From Sphingomonas sp. QA11 (GTDB lineage Bacteria > Pseudomonadota > Alphaproteobacteria > Sphingomonadales > Sphingomonadaceae): a DNA stretch of 64,000 nucleotides. Shown here piece by piece: positions 50,769 through 59,921 of the stretch. Both the position numbers and the translations under genes were made by a program. Under the pieces are notes generated by a model. That model was given only the letters and a program-made list of their open reading frames with translations. It was not told the origin of the DNA and did no database searches. Numbering within the stretch: position 1 is the first letter of the stretch; each line of letters begins with the position of its first letter. The stretch lies in assembly GCF_028473665.1 (NCBI RefSeq), contig NZ_CP098774.1:3624501-3688500 (forward strand), given 5' to 3'.

Positions 50769-52904
50769 TCAGAAGCGGAAGCGCGCCGAGGCCAGCACCG
50801 TACGGTCCTTGCCCAGATAGCAATAGCCTTCGCTCGCCGCCGCGCTGTAGTTGCAGTTGGTGTAGACTCGCTGGTTGAACAGGTTGCTTGCGTTCACCGA
50901 CAGGTTCCAGCCCTTGTAATCGAGCTCGAACATCGCATCGACCAGCGTGACCGGATCGACGAAATAGGTCTGCGAGGCATCGATCTTGTCACCCTGGTAG
51001 CGCACGCCGAGACCGACCTTGCCGTTGACGTCGCTGCCCAGCGCGAAGTTTTTCGCGCCCCAGATCGATGCCTGGTGCTCCGGCATGTTGCTCACCCGGT
51101 TCCCGATGATCGACGGCACCGGGTTCTCGATGAACCTGGCCCGGGTGTAGCTATATGCCGCGGCCAGCTCGAAATTGCGCGGCAGGCGCCACGTGCCTTC
51201 GACTTCGATGCCCTTCGAACCCACCGTGCTGTTCTGCAGGAAGTTCTGGATATTGGTGGGATCGGAGATCAGATAATTCTGCTCCCTCACGTCGAACCCC
51301 GCGATCGTGATCAGGGCGTTGCGGGTCGGCGCGAACTTCACGCCCGCCTCAAATTGCCGGCCCTTGCGCGGCACGAAGGCAACGCCGGCGAAGCTGGTGC
51401 CGAACACCGGCAGAAAAGATTCCGAATAGTTGAAATAAGGCGAAACGCCCTTGGTGACATCGACGATGATGCCGCTGCGGAAGGTCCAGGCCTTGTTGTC
51501 GGGCTGATGGACGCCATCGACGGTCGAAGTGACGTTGTCGTGGCGCAGGCCGAAGACGAGCGAGACACGGTCCCAGGCGCGGATCTGGTCCTGCGCATAG
51601 AAGCCGAGCTGGGTGTTCTTCGTCACCTTGTTCGGGCCCCAGGGCGCGGTGGCGAAGGGCTGGCCATAGACCGGGGCGTAGAGGTTGATCGTCGGTGCCA
51701 CGCCGAAGCCCTCGCTCTTGTTTTCCTTGAACGAGGTATAGTCCGCGCCGAGCAGGATCTTGTGCTCGAGCGGGCCGGTGTCGAATTTGAAGGTCAGGTT
51801 GTTGTCGGTGTTGAAATTGTCATAGTTCGCGCGGTTGAAATACCAGTAGCGCGCCGGTTTGCGCGGCCCGCGACCATCGGCATAGGCGACGCCCGCATCC
51901 GTGTAGAAATAGTCCGCATAGACTTCCTGATAGTCGATCTTCTGATGGAAGTAGCGGTTGCGGCTGCTGAACGTGATGTTGTCGCCCAAGCGCTGGGTCA
52001 GCAGCGCGGTACCCGAATAATAATCGCTGCGGCTGTGGTTGAAGCCCGGCTCGCCCAGGTAGAAATCGAACGGGATCGCCACATTGGCGTTGGCCGCATC
52101 GACTGTCTTGGAGGTCGGCAAATAGGTCTGCGTGCCGAGACGGTCCTTCTGATAAAGGCCGATCAGCGTGATCTCGGTGCTTGAGCTCGGCTTGAAAGTG
52201 ACCGCGGGCATGATCAGCAGGCGGTTATCGTCCTGCGACGGCTGCTGCAGATGCCCGTCGCGCACCAGGCCGACGAGGCGCGCAGAGACGCCATCGGTCA
52301 GGCCGCCGGTCACGTCGAAGCGGAATTCCTTGCGCGCGTCGGTGCCGAGCGTGACGCCCACTTCACCGGCGAACGCGTCCTGCGGCCGCTTGCTGACCGC
52401 GTTGAGGATGCCGCCCGCGCCACCGCCGCCGTAGAGCGTCGAGGAAGGGCCGCGCATCAGCTCGGCGCGCTCGACCGTGTAGATCTCCAGTCGCGCGCCA
52501 TAGACGAAGCTCGGCATGCGGTTGAGTCCGTCGAGATACTGGTTCACGTCGAAGCCGCGCGCCGCGAGGAAATCGCCACGCGCATCGACGCCGTTGAGTT
52601 CGGAGGCGACGCCCGCGCTGTAGCGGACAACGTCCTGGAGATTGACCGCGGCGCGATCCTTGAATTGTTCCGACGTGATCACGCTGATCGATTGCGGAAT
52701 CTCGGTCAGCGGCGTGTCCGTCTTGGTGCCGGCCATCGCGCGCGTGCCGGTGACGATGATCTCTTCGTCCGACTGCACCTTTGCCGGCGCCGGATCGGCG
52801 CCGTCCTGCGCCATCGCCGCGCCGGACCAGCCGGTCACCGCGCATGCCGAAAGCAGCGCCAGCCGCGTCCGTCTAACCAACTTCTTCGAATATCCGTGTG
52901 TCAT
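50769..52904 (-). CDS. TonB-dependent siderophore-type receptor
   Basis: A 711-residue outer-membrane receptor of the FhuA/FpvA-like group. It has a signal peptide (about 1-32, ending GAAMAQ), then DEEIIVTGTRAMAG and the siderophore-receptor plug pattern TEIPQSISVITSEQFKDR, LQDVVRYSAGV, ARGFDVNQYLDGL, VERAELMRGPSSTLYGGGG. The barrel ends in DRTVLASARFRF. No STN domain is present. Annotation pipelines call such proteins siderophore receptors, but this group also carries other small ligands. Neighbouring exported hydrolases and a hyu-type operon under a shared promoter motif suggest an organic nitrogen compound or a siderophore-like ester. Confidence 0.94.
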   Translation of the reverse strand: MTHGYSKKLVRRTRLALLSACAVTGWSGAAMAQDGADPAPAKVQSDEEIIVTGTRAMAGTKTDTPLTEIPQSISVITSEQFKDRAAVNLQDVVRYSAGVASELNGVDARGDFLAARGFDVNQYLDGLNRMPSFVYGARLEIYTVERAELMRGPSSTLYGGGGAGGILNAVSKRPQDAFAGEVGVTLGTDARKEFRFDVTGGLTDGVSARLVGLVRDGHLQQPSQDDNRLLIMPAVTFKPSSSTEITLIGLYQKDRLGTQTYLPTSKTVDAANANVAIPFDFYLGEPGFNHSRSDYYSGTALLTQRLGDNITFSSRNRYFHQKIDYQEVYADYFYTDAGVAYADGRGPRKPARYWYFNRANYDNFNTDNNLTFKFDTGPLEHKILLGADYTSFKENKSEGFGVAPTINLYAPVYGQPFATAPWGPNKVTKNTQLGFYAQDQIRAWDRVSLVFGLRHDNVTSTVDGVHQPDNKAWTFRSGIIVDVTKGVSPYFNYSESFLPVFGTSFAGVAFVPRKGRQFEAGVKFAPTRNALITIAGFDVREQNYLISDPTNIQNFLQNSTVGSKGIEVEGTWRLPRNFELAAAYSYTRARFIENPVPSIIGNRVSNMPEHQASIWGAKNFALGSDVNGKVGLGVRYQGDKIDASQTYFVDPVTLVDAMFELDYKGWNLSVNASNLFNQRVYTNCNYSAAASEGYCYLGKDRTVLASARFRF

Positions 52905-53018
52905 GGCCGCCTACCCTTTGCTATTTTTGCCGGCTCTGGGTGTCGCCTCCCTTGACGACAACCGGCTGTTTTTCGGCGGGGACATTGAACAGGCAGCGTC
53001 GCGAAACCGTCACGCGAT

Positions 53019-53066
53019 TTTCAGGGTAAATACGAGGGCAAGACGGGTAAGGCTTTTACCCATTTC
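53019..53066 (-). promoter_or_regulatory. TTACCC-type sites upstream of the receptor gene
   Basis: Minus-strand TTACCC at 53045-53050 and 53024-53029 are 21 bases apart. A plus-strand copy TTACCCATTTC at 53056-53066 makes an inverted pair with the first (GGGTAA, 5 bases, TTACCC). They lie 120-160 bases before the receptor start at 52904, after the MalT-like stop. The same motif occurs in two neighbouring promoters. Confidence 0.55.
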
Positions 53067-53080
53067 GGGGAAACAACTGC

Positions 53081-55792
53081 TCAGAAGGCCGCGGGGCGCG
53101 ATAGCCCGCCCTCGACCAGCCCGCGTTCGTGCGACACGCGCACCGCGTCGCGCCGCTTGTTGACCCCGATCTTCCGGAACACTGCCTTCAGCCGGTATTT
53201 CACCGTATCGGGCGACATGCCGATCAACCGGGCGATCTCCTTGTTCGAATAGCCCTGGCTCAGGTGGCGGAGGATCGCGGCCTCGGCATCGTTGAGCGCA
53301 TCGGGTGCCGGCGCGGGCGCCCGGGTGTTGCCGTACGAGCGGGACAGGCCCTTGAGGAATTGCGCGCGAAAGCGGTCGGGCGCGCCGGCCAGCGCTTCCT
53401 CCAGCGACGTCTGGACGAAGGCGCGCGCGTTGAGGAACGGGCGGACGATCCCCTGGAACATCGCGGTGCCCGCCGCCTCATCGAAACAGGCCTGCGCCTT
53501 TCCGGGCTCGCCGATCGCGCGATGGCCGTGCGCCATGAGCAGGTTGAGATCGATCAGCAGCCGGCCCGCGCCATGCTGCCGGGCCCAGCGTGCCATTGCG
53601 CTCAGCTCGTCGAGCGCGGTGTAATGGGCGCCGGAGAGCAGCGCGAGCCGGGCCCGGCAGAGCGAGGCGGCAATAGCCACCGGGCGGTAATGCGGCGATT
53701 CCACGGCCATCGCATCGGCCAGCGCGTCGAGCCCGATCGTCGCGGCAAAGGCCCGCGCTTCGCCCAGCAAAGCCTCGTCGCGCAGCAGCAGTTCGAGCTC
53801 GCACAGCTCGGCGAGCAGTTCGAGCTGGCGCAGGCGACGGCGCTGCGCGACGCTGCGCGCCCGGGCGAGCAGCGCGCGGGCAGCATCGATCGCACCGTCA
53901 TCCATCAAGGCGTGTGCCGCGGTGAAATAGGCCACGGCATAGACATCCACCCAGCCGTCCGACTGCTCCATGTGCGGCAGCGCCCATTCGAGCAGGGCGT
54001 TCGCTTCGGTCGTGCGGTCCTGTTCGTAGAGCAGTTCCGCCTCGAACGCCGCGCAATTGGCGGCGAGATCGGAACGGGCGCCGAAATGCGCCTCGATCTC
54101 CCTGTGAGCGACCGCAAGCACCGCGACCGCGTCCTTGAGCCGCCCCTGCCCCTCCCGGATGCGCGCCTCGTGGAAGCGGGTGAACAGCTCGCTGTAAAGC
54201 GATCCCATCGCCTGGTAGTGGCCCCGCGCCGCCAGCGTCGGCTCCATCGCGCGCTCCAGCCAGCCGCCTTCATAATATTTGGCGCCGAGCGATTCGCTCA
54301 CATTGGCGAGGACCAGGTGATCGTCGGCAGGTAGCGTGCGCAGCAGCGCCTCGCGGGCGAGAAGGTCTTCGAGCGTCAGCGGCTCATTCTCATATTCGGC
54401 GAGGATATCGCCGACGACGCGGATCTCGGTCCAGAGATCGGGCGACGTCTCCTCCCGCTCGGACCGATCGACCAGCCGGTCATAGGCGAGCCGGGCCGAG
54501 TCCATCCGCCCGCATTTGATGTCGAGATATAGCTTGGCCAGCACCAGCGCCGGGCTCGCGTCGATCTCCGCGGCGCTCAGCCTGGCGAGGCCACGCTCGA
54601 CCAGGCCAAGCTGGCCTTGCGGGATCAACCGCCAGCCGCCGGCGTCTTCGAGGACGCCGGCGAGCAGCGCGCTGTCATCGGTCTCGATCGCGTGGCTGAT
54701 CGCCTCGGCGGTCTCGCCCCGCGCGTCGAACCACAAGGCGAGCCGCTGGTGCAGCGCGCGATACTGGCCGATGTCGCGCCGGACGAGCCGCTCGCACAGA
54801 TATTCGGCGAAGAGCTGGTGGTAGCGATAGGCGTCCCGCTCGCGCGAGAGCGGGGTGAGCAGCACGCCCTGCTGCTCGAGCCGTTCGAGCAGCAGCCCGC
54901 CATCCTGCCGGTCGCAGATCAGGTTGAGCGCCTCGGCGGTCACGCGGCCGAGCAGGGCGGTGCGCAATACCACTTCCTGCACGTCCTCTGGCAGCGACAT
55001 CAGCACCTGTTCGGAGAGATAGCCAGCCAGCTCCGAGCCGGAGCCCCCCGCTCCGCCGACGAAGCTGCGCCGGTCGATTCCGCGCTGGAGCGAGAACAGC
55101 GTCAGTTGCAACGCGATCGGCCAGCCTTCGGTCCGCTCGATCAGGCTGCGGACATCGTCTTCGCCCAGCGGCAAGCCATCGGCGCGGGCCAGCATCTCCT
55201 CTGCCTCGGGGCTGGAGAATTTGAGATCTTCGGCGGAGAGTTCGAGCAATTGCCCCTCGGCCGCCAGCATCGTCTGGCCAAGCCGCGGATAATCGCGCGA
55301 GGCGATGATGAAGTGGCAGTTGCGCGGCGCGAGGCGGATGAGCGACTGGAGGAAGTCGTACGCCTCAGCGCTCTCGGCGCAGTGGAGATCGTCGAGGATC
55401 AGCACGGTCTGGCGCGGATCGCGGGCCAGCCGATTGATGATCGCCGACAGCGCCGCACGCGCGGGCATGCCGGCGGAGACCGGTTCGCCCTCCTCCACTG
55501 CCTCGCCGCTGATCGCATAGGAAATATATTGGGCAAGCCGCTTGGCATCGGCATCATCGCGCTCGAGCGTGAGCCACGCGACGAGCAGATCGGCATCGGC
55601 GAAGCGGCGACGCCACTGGGCGAGCAGGCTGGTCTTGCCATATCCCGCCGGCGCATGGATGAGCGTGAGGCGCCGGCTCAGCGCCTCGTCCAGCCGTTCA
55701 AGCAACGCATCGCGCCGGATCTGGTTGCCCATCCACAGCGGCGGCGCGACCTTGGTCGGGATCAGTTCGTCGATCGCGGCTACTCCGTCCAT
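53081..55792 (-). CDS. MalT-like large ATP-binding LuxR regulator
   Basis: A 903-residue signal-transduction ATPase. The N-terminal STAND-type NTPase has Walker A in HAPAGYGKTS (47-55) and Walker B-type LILDDLHCAES; ARMs such as GWPIALQL and YRYHQLFAEYLCERL follow. A long helical repeat region (about 400-830) is expected to bind effector or partner. A LuxR helix-turn-helix closes the protein (about 840-895; LSQGYSNKEIARLIGMSPDT). MalT-type proteins assemble on direct repeats when bound to ATP and inducer. A triple 21-base repeat lies just upstream between this gene and the divergent hyu operon, and related motifs precede the receptor and the esterase. Confidence 0.94.
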   Translation of the reverse strand: MDGVAAIDELIPTKVAPPLWMGNQIRRDALLERLDEALSRRLTLIHAPAGYGKTSLLAQWRRRFADADLLVAWLTLERDDADAKRLAQYISYAISGEAVEEGEPVSAGMPARAALSAIINRLARDPRQTVLILDDLHCAESAEAYDFLQSLIRLAPRNCHFIIASRDYPRLGQTMLAAEGQLLELSAEDLKFSSPEAEEMLARADGLPLGEDDVRSLIERTEGWPIALQLTLFSLQRGIDRRSFVGGAGGSGSELAGYLSEQVLMSLPEDVQEVVLRTALLGRVTAEALNLICDRQDGGLLLERLEQQGVLLTPLSRERDAYRYHQLFAEYLCERLVRRDIGQYRALHQRLALWFDARGETAEAISHAIETDDSALLAGVLEDAGGWRLIPQGQLGLVERGLARLSAAEIDASPALVLAKLYLDIKCGRMDSARLAYDRLVDRSEREETSPDLWTEIRVVGDILAEYENEPLTLEDLLAREALLRTLPADDHLVLANVSESLGAKYYEGGWLERAMEPTLAARGHYQAMGSLYSELFTRFHEARIREGQGRLKDAVAVLAVAHREIEAHFGARSDLAANCAAFEAELLYEQDRTTEANALLEWALPHMEQSDGWVDVYAVAYFTAAHALMDDGAIDAARALLARARSVAQRRRLRQLELLAELCELELLLRDEALLGEARAFAATIGLDALADAMAVESPHYRPVAIAASLCRARLALLSGAHYTALDELSAMARWARQHGAGRLLIDLNLLMAHGHRAIGEPGKAQACFDEAAGTAMFQGIVRPFLNARAFVQTSLEEALAGAPDRFRAQFLKGLSRSYGNTRAPAPAPDALNDAEAAILRHLSQGYSNKEIARLIGMSPDTVKYRLKAVFRKIGVNKRRDAVRVSHERGLVEGGLSRPAAF

Positions 55793-55845
55793 TCCGAGTC
55801 GCTAGACGAAGGACGGTACAAGAAGATGGCGGAAACGGGAGCGAC

Positions 55846-55898
55846 TTACCCGTTCGGGCGCCCCGATTACCCGTTCGCCGGGGTCCCGCACCCGTTTC
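55846..55898. promoter_or_regulatory. Three direct repeats at exact 21-base spacing
   Basis: TTACCCGTTCG at 55846-55856 and 55867-55877, and GCACCCGTTTC at 55888-55898: three copies with starts exactly 21 bases apart, which is two helical turns. A 9-base inverted pair GGAAACGGG (55831-55839) and CCCGTTTCC (55891-55899) frames them. The array is central in the gap between the MalT-like start (55792) and the hyu operon start (55971), as expected for a regulator that binds cooperatively. Confidence 0.7.
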
Positions 55899-55970
55899 CC
55901 GTATTGCGCCGCTTGGCCGCAGCCCCTTAGCTCGCGACGATTGAGGGGCGTGCCAAAGGATTGGGATAGC

Positions 55971-57575
55971 GTGCGAATTGGGGTCGATGTCGGGGGAACG
56001 AATACCGACGCCGTGCTGATGGACGGGGCCGAGGTGGTTGCGTGGACCAAGCAGCCGACGACAGCCGATGTGGGCTCGGGCGTCGCCGCCGCGATCCGCG
56101 CGGTGCTTGCCGATGCGCGGGTGGCACCCGAGGCGGTCGCCTCCGTGATGATCGGCACCACGCATTTCACCAACGCGCTGGTCGAGCGCAGCCGGCTCGA
56201 CCGGGTCGGCATCCTGCGGCTCGCCAGCCCGTCGGGCGAGGCGCTGCCGCCGATGACAGGGTGGCCGAAAGCGCTTGCCGGGCAGGTCGACGCGAAAACC
56301 TATCTCCTTCCCGGCGGCTTCGAGTTTGACGGGCGCGAGATCGCCCCGCTCGACACATCCGCGATCCGCGCCGCCGCCCGCCAGTTGCGCGAAGCCGGGA
56401 TCGATTCGATCGCGATCAGCAGCGTGTTCGCCCCGGTAAATCCCTCGATGGAGGAACGCGCCGCCGCGCTCGTTGCCGAGGAGCATCCCAGGGCGCGCAT
56501 CACCGTCTCCCACACGCTAGGCCGGATCGGCTTCATCGAGCGCGAGAATGCCGCGATCCTCAACGCAGCGCTGGGCAGCCTCGCCAGCCATGTCATCGCC
56601 GCGTTCGAGCGCGCGCTGGAGGATATCGGCGTCGAGGCGCCGCTCTATCTCTCGCAGAATGACGGCACCTTGATCTCAGCGGCGCGCGCCGCGGCCTATC
56701 CGGTGCTGACCATCGGATCGGGGCCGACCAACTCGATGCGCGGCGCCGCCTTCCTCACCGGGGTGCGCGACGCCATCGTGCTCGATGTGGGCGGTACCAC
56801 CACCGATCTGGGCGTGCTCGCCAGCGGCTTCCCGCGCGAATCCTCGGTCGCGGTCGATATTGGCGGGGTGCGGATCAATTTCCGCATGCCCGATATCCTC
56901 GCGCTCGGCCTGGGCGGGGGCACACGCATCCATCTCGATCCGTCGCGCTACGCGGCGGAGGGGATCGCTGAAGACGAGCTTGGCGTCGGGCCGGACTCGG
57001 TCGGCTTCCGCATCACCGAACAGGCGCGCCTGTTCGGCGGCGACACCCTCACCGCAAGCGATGTCGCCGTCGCCGCCGGGCGCGTTCGCTTCGGCGATCC
57101 GACCAGGCTACCAGCGCTCTCCGAGCCCGTGCGCGACGCGGTGTGGGCGCGGATGCAGGCGATGCTCGAGGAAGCGGTCGACCGGATGAAGACCAGTCGC
57201 GGCGACGTGGTGCTGCTCGCGGTCGGCGGCGGCAATTTCCTGGTGCCAGACACGTTGCGCGGCGCCGCCCGGGTGGTGCGCCCGCCGCACGCAGCCGTCG
57301 CCAATGCCGTTGGCGCGGCGATCGCCCAGGTCGGTGCGCAGGTCGAGCAGGTCGTGTCCTATGAACGCGAACCGCGCGAGCAGGCGCTCGATCGCCTGCG
57401 TGCCGAGGCGCGCGACCAGGCGATCGCGGCGGGTGGCATCGCCGAAAGCGTCGAGATCGTGGAGATGGACGAAGTGTATCTGAGCTATCTGCCCGGTCGC
57501 GCCGCGCAGGTCCGCGTCCGCGCTGTCGCGGACCTTGCCGGCACCGCTGCTGTTCTGGCCGCCCATGCGTATTGA
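55971..57575 (+). CDS. HyuA-type hydantoinase/oxoprolinase subunit
   Basis: A 534-residue ATP-using amidohydrolase of the hydantoinase/oxoprolinase A family. It shows the actin-fold phosphate loops VRIGVDVGGTNTDAVLMDG at the N-terminus and VLDVGGTTTDLGVL near residue 275, plus ALVERSRLDRVG and FIERENAAILNAAL. The GTG at 55971 is preferred because the family signature starts there; a TTG at 55941 and a GTG at 55950 are alternatives. No HyuB partner is present; the partner seems to be the DUF917 protein that overlaps it by 11 bases. The substrate is a ring amide of unknown identity. Confidence 0.93.
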   Translation: MRIGVDVGGTNTDAVLMDGAEVVAWTKQPTTADVGSGVAAAIRAVLADARVAPEAVASVMIGTTHFTNALVERSRLDRVGILRLASPSGEALPPMTGWPKALAGQVDAKTYLLPGGFEFDGREIAPLDTSAIRAAARQLREAGIDSIAISSVFAPVNPSMEERAAALVAEEHPRARITVSHTLGRIGFIERENAAILNAALGSLASHVIAAFERALEDIGVEAPLYLSQNDGTLISAARAAAYPVLTIGSGPTNSMRGAAFLTGVRDAIVLDVGGTTTDLGVLASGFPRESSVAVDIGGVRINFRMPDILALGLGGGTRIHLDPSRYAAEGIAEDELGVGPDSVGFRITEQARLFGGDTLTASDVAVAAGRVRFGDPTRLPALSEPVRDAVWARMQAMLEEAVDRMKTSRGDVVLLAVGGGNFLVPDTLRGAARVVRPPHAAVANAVGAAIAQVGAQVEQVVSYEREPREQALDRLRAEARDQAIAAGGIAESVEIVEMDEVYLSYLPGRAAQVRVRAVADLAGTAAVLAAHAY

Positions 57576-58668
57576 TCGCCAGGCGCTGCTCGATCTCGCC
57601 ACCGGCGCCGCCTTTCTGGGTTCGGGCGGCGGCGGCGACCCCTATTATTCGCAGTTGCTCGGCGAGGCCGAGATCGCGCGGCGCGGCACTTTCGAGCTCA
57701 TCCCGCTCGATGCGTTGGCTGACGATGCGCTGGTCGCGCCCTGTGGGTGGATCGGCGCCCCGACCGTCTCGGCAGAGAAGCTGCCCAATGGCCAGGAAGC
57801 GCTGCTGGGTCTCCGCGAACTGGAGCGAATCCTCGAGCGTCCGATCGATGCGGTGATGGCGATCGAGATCGGCGGGGGCAACGGCCTCGCGCCTTTGCTT
57901 GCCGCCGCCGAGCTCGGCATCCCGGTCGTCGACGCTGACGGCATGGGTCGCGCCTTTCCCGAATCGCAAATGACGGTGTTCAGCATCGACGGGCTCTCCG
58001 CCTGTCCCTCGGTCGTTACCTCGGCCAATGGCGGGCTGCGCCTGATCGATGCTGTGGATAACCTGGAGCATGAGCGCCAGGCGCGCGCGCTCTCGATCGA
58101 GTTCGGCGGTAACGCGCACATGGTCGAATATCCGCTGAGCGGCGCGACAGCGAAGCGCCATGCGATCGGTGGCAGCGTCTCGGCCGCGATAGCGATCGGC
58201 GCGGCCGTGCGGATTGCGCGGGCCGCGGGCGAGGATCCGTTCGAGGCATTGCACGCCGCTCTCAGGGCCAGCGGGCTCTACCCCTTTGCCGGTACCTTGT
58301 TCGACGGCAAGGTGGTCGATGTCGAACGCGAGACCCGTGGGGGATTCTCGGTCGGGCGGGTTGTGATCGAGGGCTTTGGCGGCGAGGGGCGAATGGACCT
58401 GGAGTTCCAGAACGAGAACCTTATCGCCCGTGTCGATGGCCAGGTCCGTGCGATGGTACCCGATCTCATCACCGTGATGGACCGCGAGACCGCCGACAGC
58501 ATCACCACCGAACGGCTGAAGTTCGGCCAGCGCGTCAAGGTGGTCGGCGCCGCCGCCCCGGCGATGCTGCGCGCCGAATGGGCGCTGACATTTGTCGGCC
58601 CGGCCGCGTTCGGCTTTACCGATCCCTATCGCCCGATCGAGGATCTCAACGGCTGGAACCACGGATGA
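57565..58668 (+). CDS. DUF917 / S-methyl-thiohydantoin desulfurase-like protein
   Basis: A 367-residue protein of the DUF917 group, which is regularly encoded next to HyuA-type genes. Recognised by RQALLDLATGAAFLGSGGGGDP at the N-terminus, EIGGGNGLAPLLAAAELGIP, VDADGMGRAFPE, and the C-terminal DLITVMDRETADSITTERL. Pfam names the group after S-methyl-thiohydantoin desulfurases, but most members are uncharacterised. The ATG at 57565 overlaps the hyuA-type stop, and its own stop overlaps the permease start as ATGA, so the three are one operon. Confidence 0.92.
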   Translation: MRIDRQALLDLATGAAFLGSGGGGDPYYSQLLGEAEIARRGTFELIPLDALADDALVAPCGWIGAPTVSAEKLPNGQEALLGLRELERILERPIDAVMAIEIGGGNGLAPLLAAAELGIPVVDADGMGRAFPESQMTVFSIDGLSACPSVVTSANGGLRLIDAVDNLEHERQARALSIEFGGNAHMVEYPLSGATAKRHAIGGSVSAAIAIGAAVRIARAAGEDPFEALHAALRASGLYPFAGTLFDGKVVDVERETRGGFSVGRVVIEGFGGEGRMDLEFQNENLIARVDGQVRAMVPDLITVMDRETADSITTERLKFGQRVKVVGAAAPAMLRAEWALTFVGPAAFGFTDPYRPIEDLNGWNHG

Positions 58669-59918
58669 GCAACGAAGCCGACGATGCCTATGCCCATTCG
58701 CCGGTGCCCGAAGGGGTCACCGTCCCAGGCTGGCGCGTCGGACTGATCGTCGCGAGCTTCTCGATCGGCCTGCCCGACTTCCTCAACGGGTCGCACAATG
58801 CGCTGGCGCTGGGCTTCTCCGGCGCGGTGATCGCGGCGCTGCTCGCCGGGCTGATCCTCTGCGTCGGCGGATCGATGACGGCGATCGTCAGCGTGCGCAC
58901 GCGGCTTTCCACCTATCTCCTCGTCCGCCGCTCGTTCGGCACCGGCGGCGCGGCGCTGATCAACACGGTGATCGCGCTCATCCATTTCTGCTGGTTCGGC
59001 GTGAATGCGTCCTTCTTCGGCGAGGCGATGGTCGAGGCGGCCACGGCGAATGGGTTGCCGGGCAGTTTCGCGGCATTCGTGGTGCTTGGCTCGATCCTGA
59101 TGATGGGCTCGACCGTGATCGGCTTCCGCGCGCTCGACCGGCTGGCGCTGGTCGCGGTGCCGCTGCTCGCGGCGATCCTGCTCGCGGTGGTGGTGGTGAC
59201 GCTGAAAACGCACGGCTTCATCACCGCGCCCGATTCCACTCCGCCCGAGCCTATGACACTCGGCATCGCGATCTCGGCGCTGATCGGCGCCTATATGCTC
59301 GCGGTGGCGACGATGCCTGACCTGTCGCGCTATACCAGCAGCCCGCGCGGGGCGATCGCCAGCATGGCGCTCTCCTTCCCGATCGCGACGCCGCTGATGA
59401 TGACCGCGGCCGCGATCCCTGCGCTCGCGACTCACGAGACCAGCGTGATGAAACTGGTCACGGCGTATGGCTTCGGTACGCCGGTGCTCTTCCTGCTCGT
59501 GCTGCCGACCTGGACGGTCAACGCGCTCAACCTCTACTCGTCGAGCCTGTCGCTCGGCAGCACCTTTCCCAGGGTGCGCCAATGGGTGTTCACGCTCGCC
59601 GGCGGCACGATCGGCACGATCCTGGCGCTGATGGGCATCCTCGAGATGTTCATCCCCTTCGTGCTGTTCCTCGGGCTGATCATCCCGCCGATCGCGGCGA
59701 TCTATGTGATCGACGCCTGGACGCGCTATCGCCGCGCCGATGCGGCGGAATCGCTGCGCGGCCTGCCGCGCTTCGACTGGCGGGCGATCGCGACCTGGGC
59801 GATCTCGGTCGTGGTCGCGGTGCTGGGGACGTACAAAGGCTGGACGATCACGACCGTGCCGGCCCTCGACGCGACGATCGTGGCGGGGCTGATCTACGCG
59901 ACACTCAGGGCCAGATAG
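58665..59918 (+). CDS. NCS1-type permease (cytosine permease-like)
   Basis: A 417-residue inner-membrane transporter with about twelve membrane segments, resembling CodB and other nucleobase:cation symporters: GLIVASFSIGLPDFLNGS at the first helix, LVRRSFGTGGAALINTV, the conserved MPDLSRYTSSPRGA loop, and WTVNALNLYSSSLSL in the later helices. Placed behind HyuA and DUF917, it probably imports their substrate, likely a nucleobase- or hydantoin-like ring. The ATG at 58665 overlaps the DUF917 stop. Confidence 0.93.
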   Translation: MSNEADDAYAHSPVPEGVTVPGWRVGLIVASFSIGLPDFLNGSHNALALGFSGAVIAALLAGLILCVGGSMTAIVSVRTRLSTYLLVRRSFGTGGAALINTVIALIHFCWFGVNASFFGEAMVEAATANGLPGSFAAFVVLGSILMMGSTVIGFRALDRLALVAVPLLAAILLAVVVVTLKTHGFITAPDSTPPEPMTLGIAISALIGAYMLAVATMPDLSRYTSSPRGAIASMALSFPIATPLMMTAAAIPALATHETSVMKLVTAYGFGTPVLFLLVLPTWTVNALNLYSSSLSLGSTFPRVRQWVFTLAGGTIGTILALMGILEMFIPFVLFLGLIIPPIAAIYVIDAWTRYRRADAAESLRGLPRFDWRAIATWAISVVVAVLGTYKGWTITTVPALDATIVAGLIYATLRAR

Positions 59919-59921
59919 CAC

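Noticed and set aside
50712..52184. A 490-codon open frame on the plus strand
   Set aside because: Antisense to the siderophore-type receptor; composition and lack of any domain mark it as a shadow.
57049..58662. A 537-codon open frame on the minus strand
   Set aside because: Antisense to the HyuA and DUF917 genes, which form a coupled operon with clear signatures.
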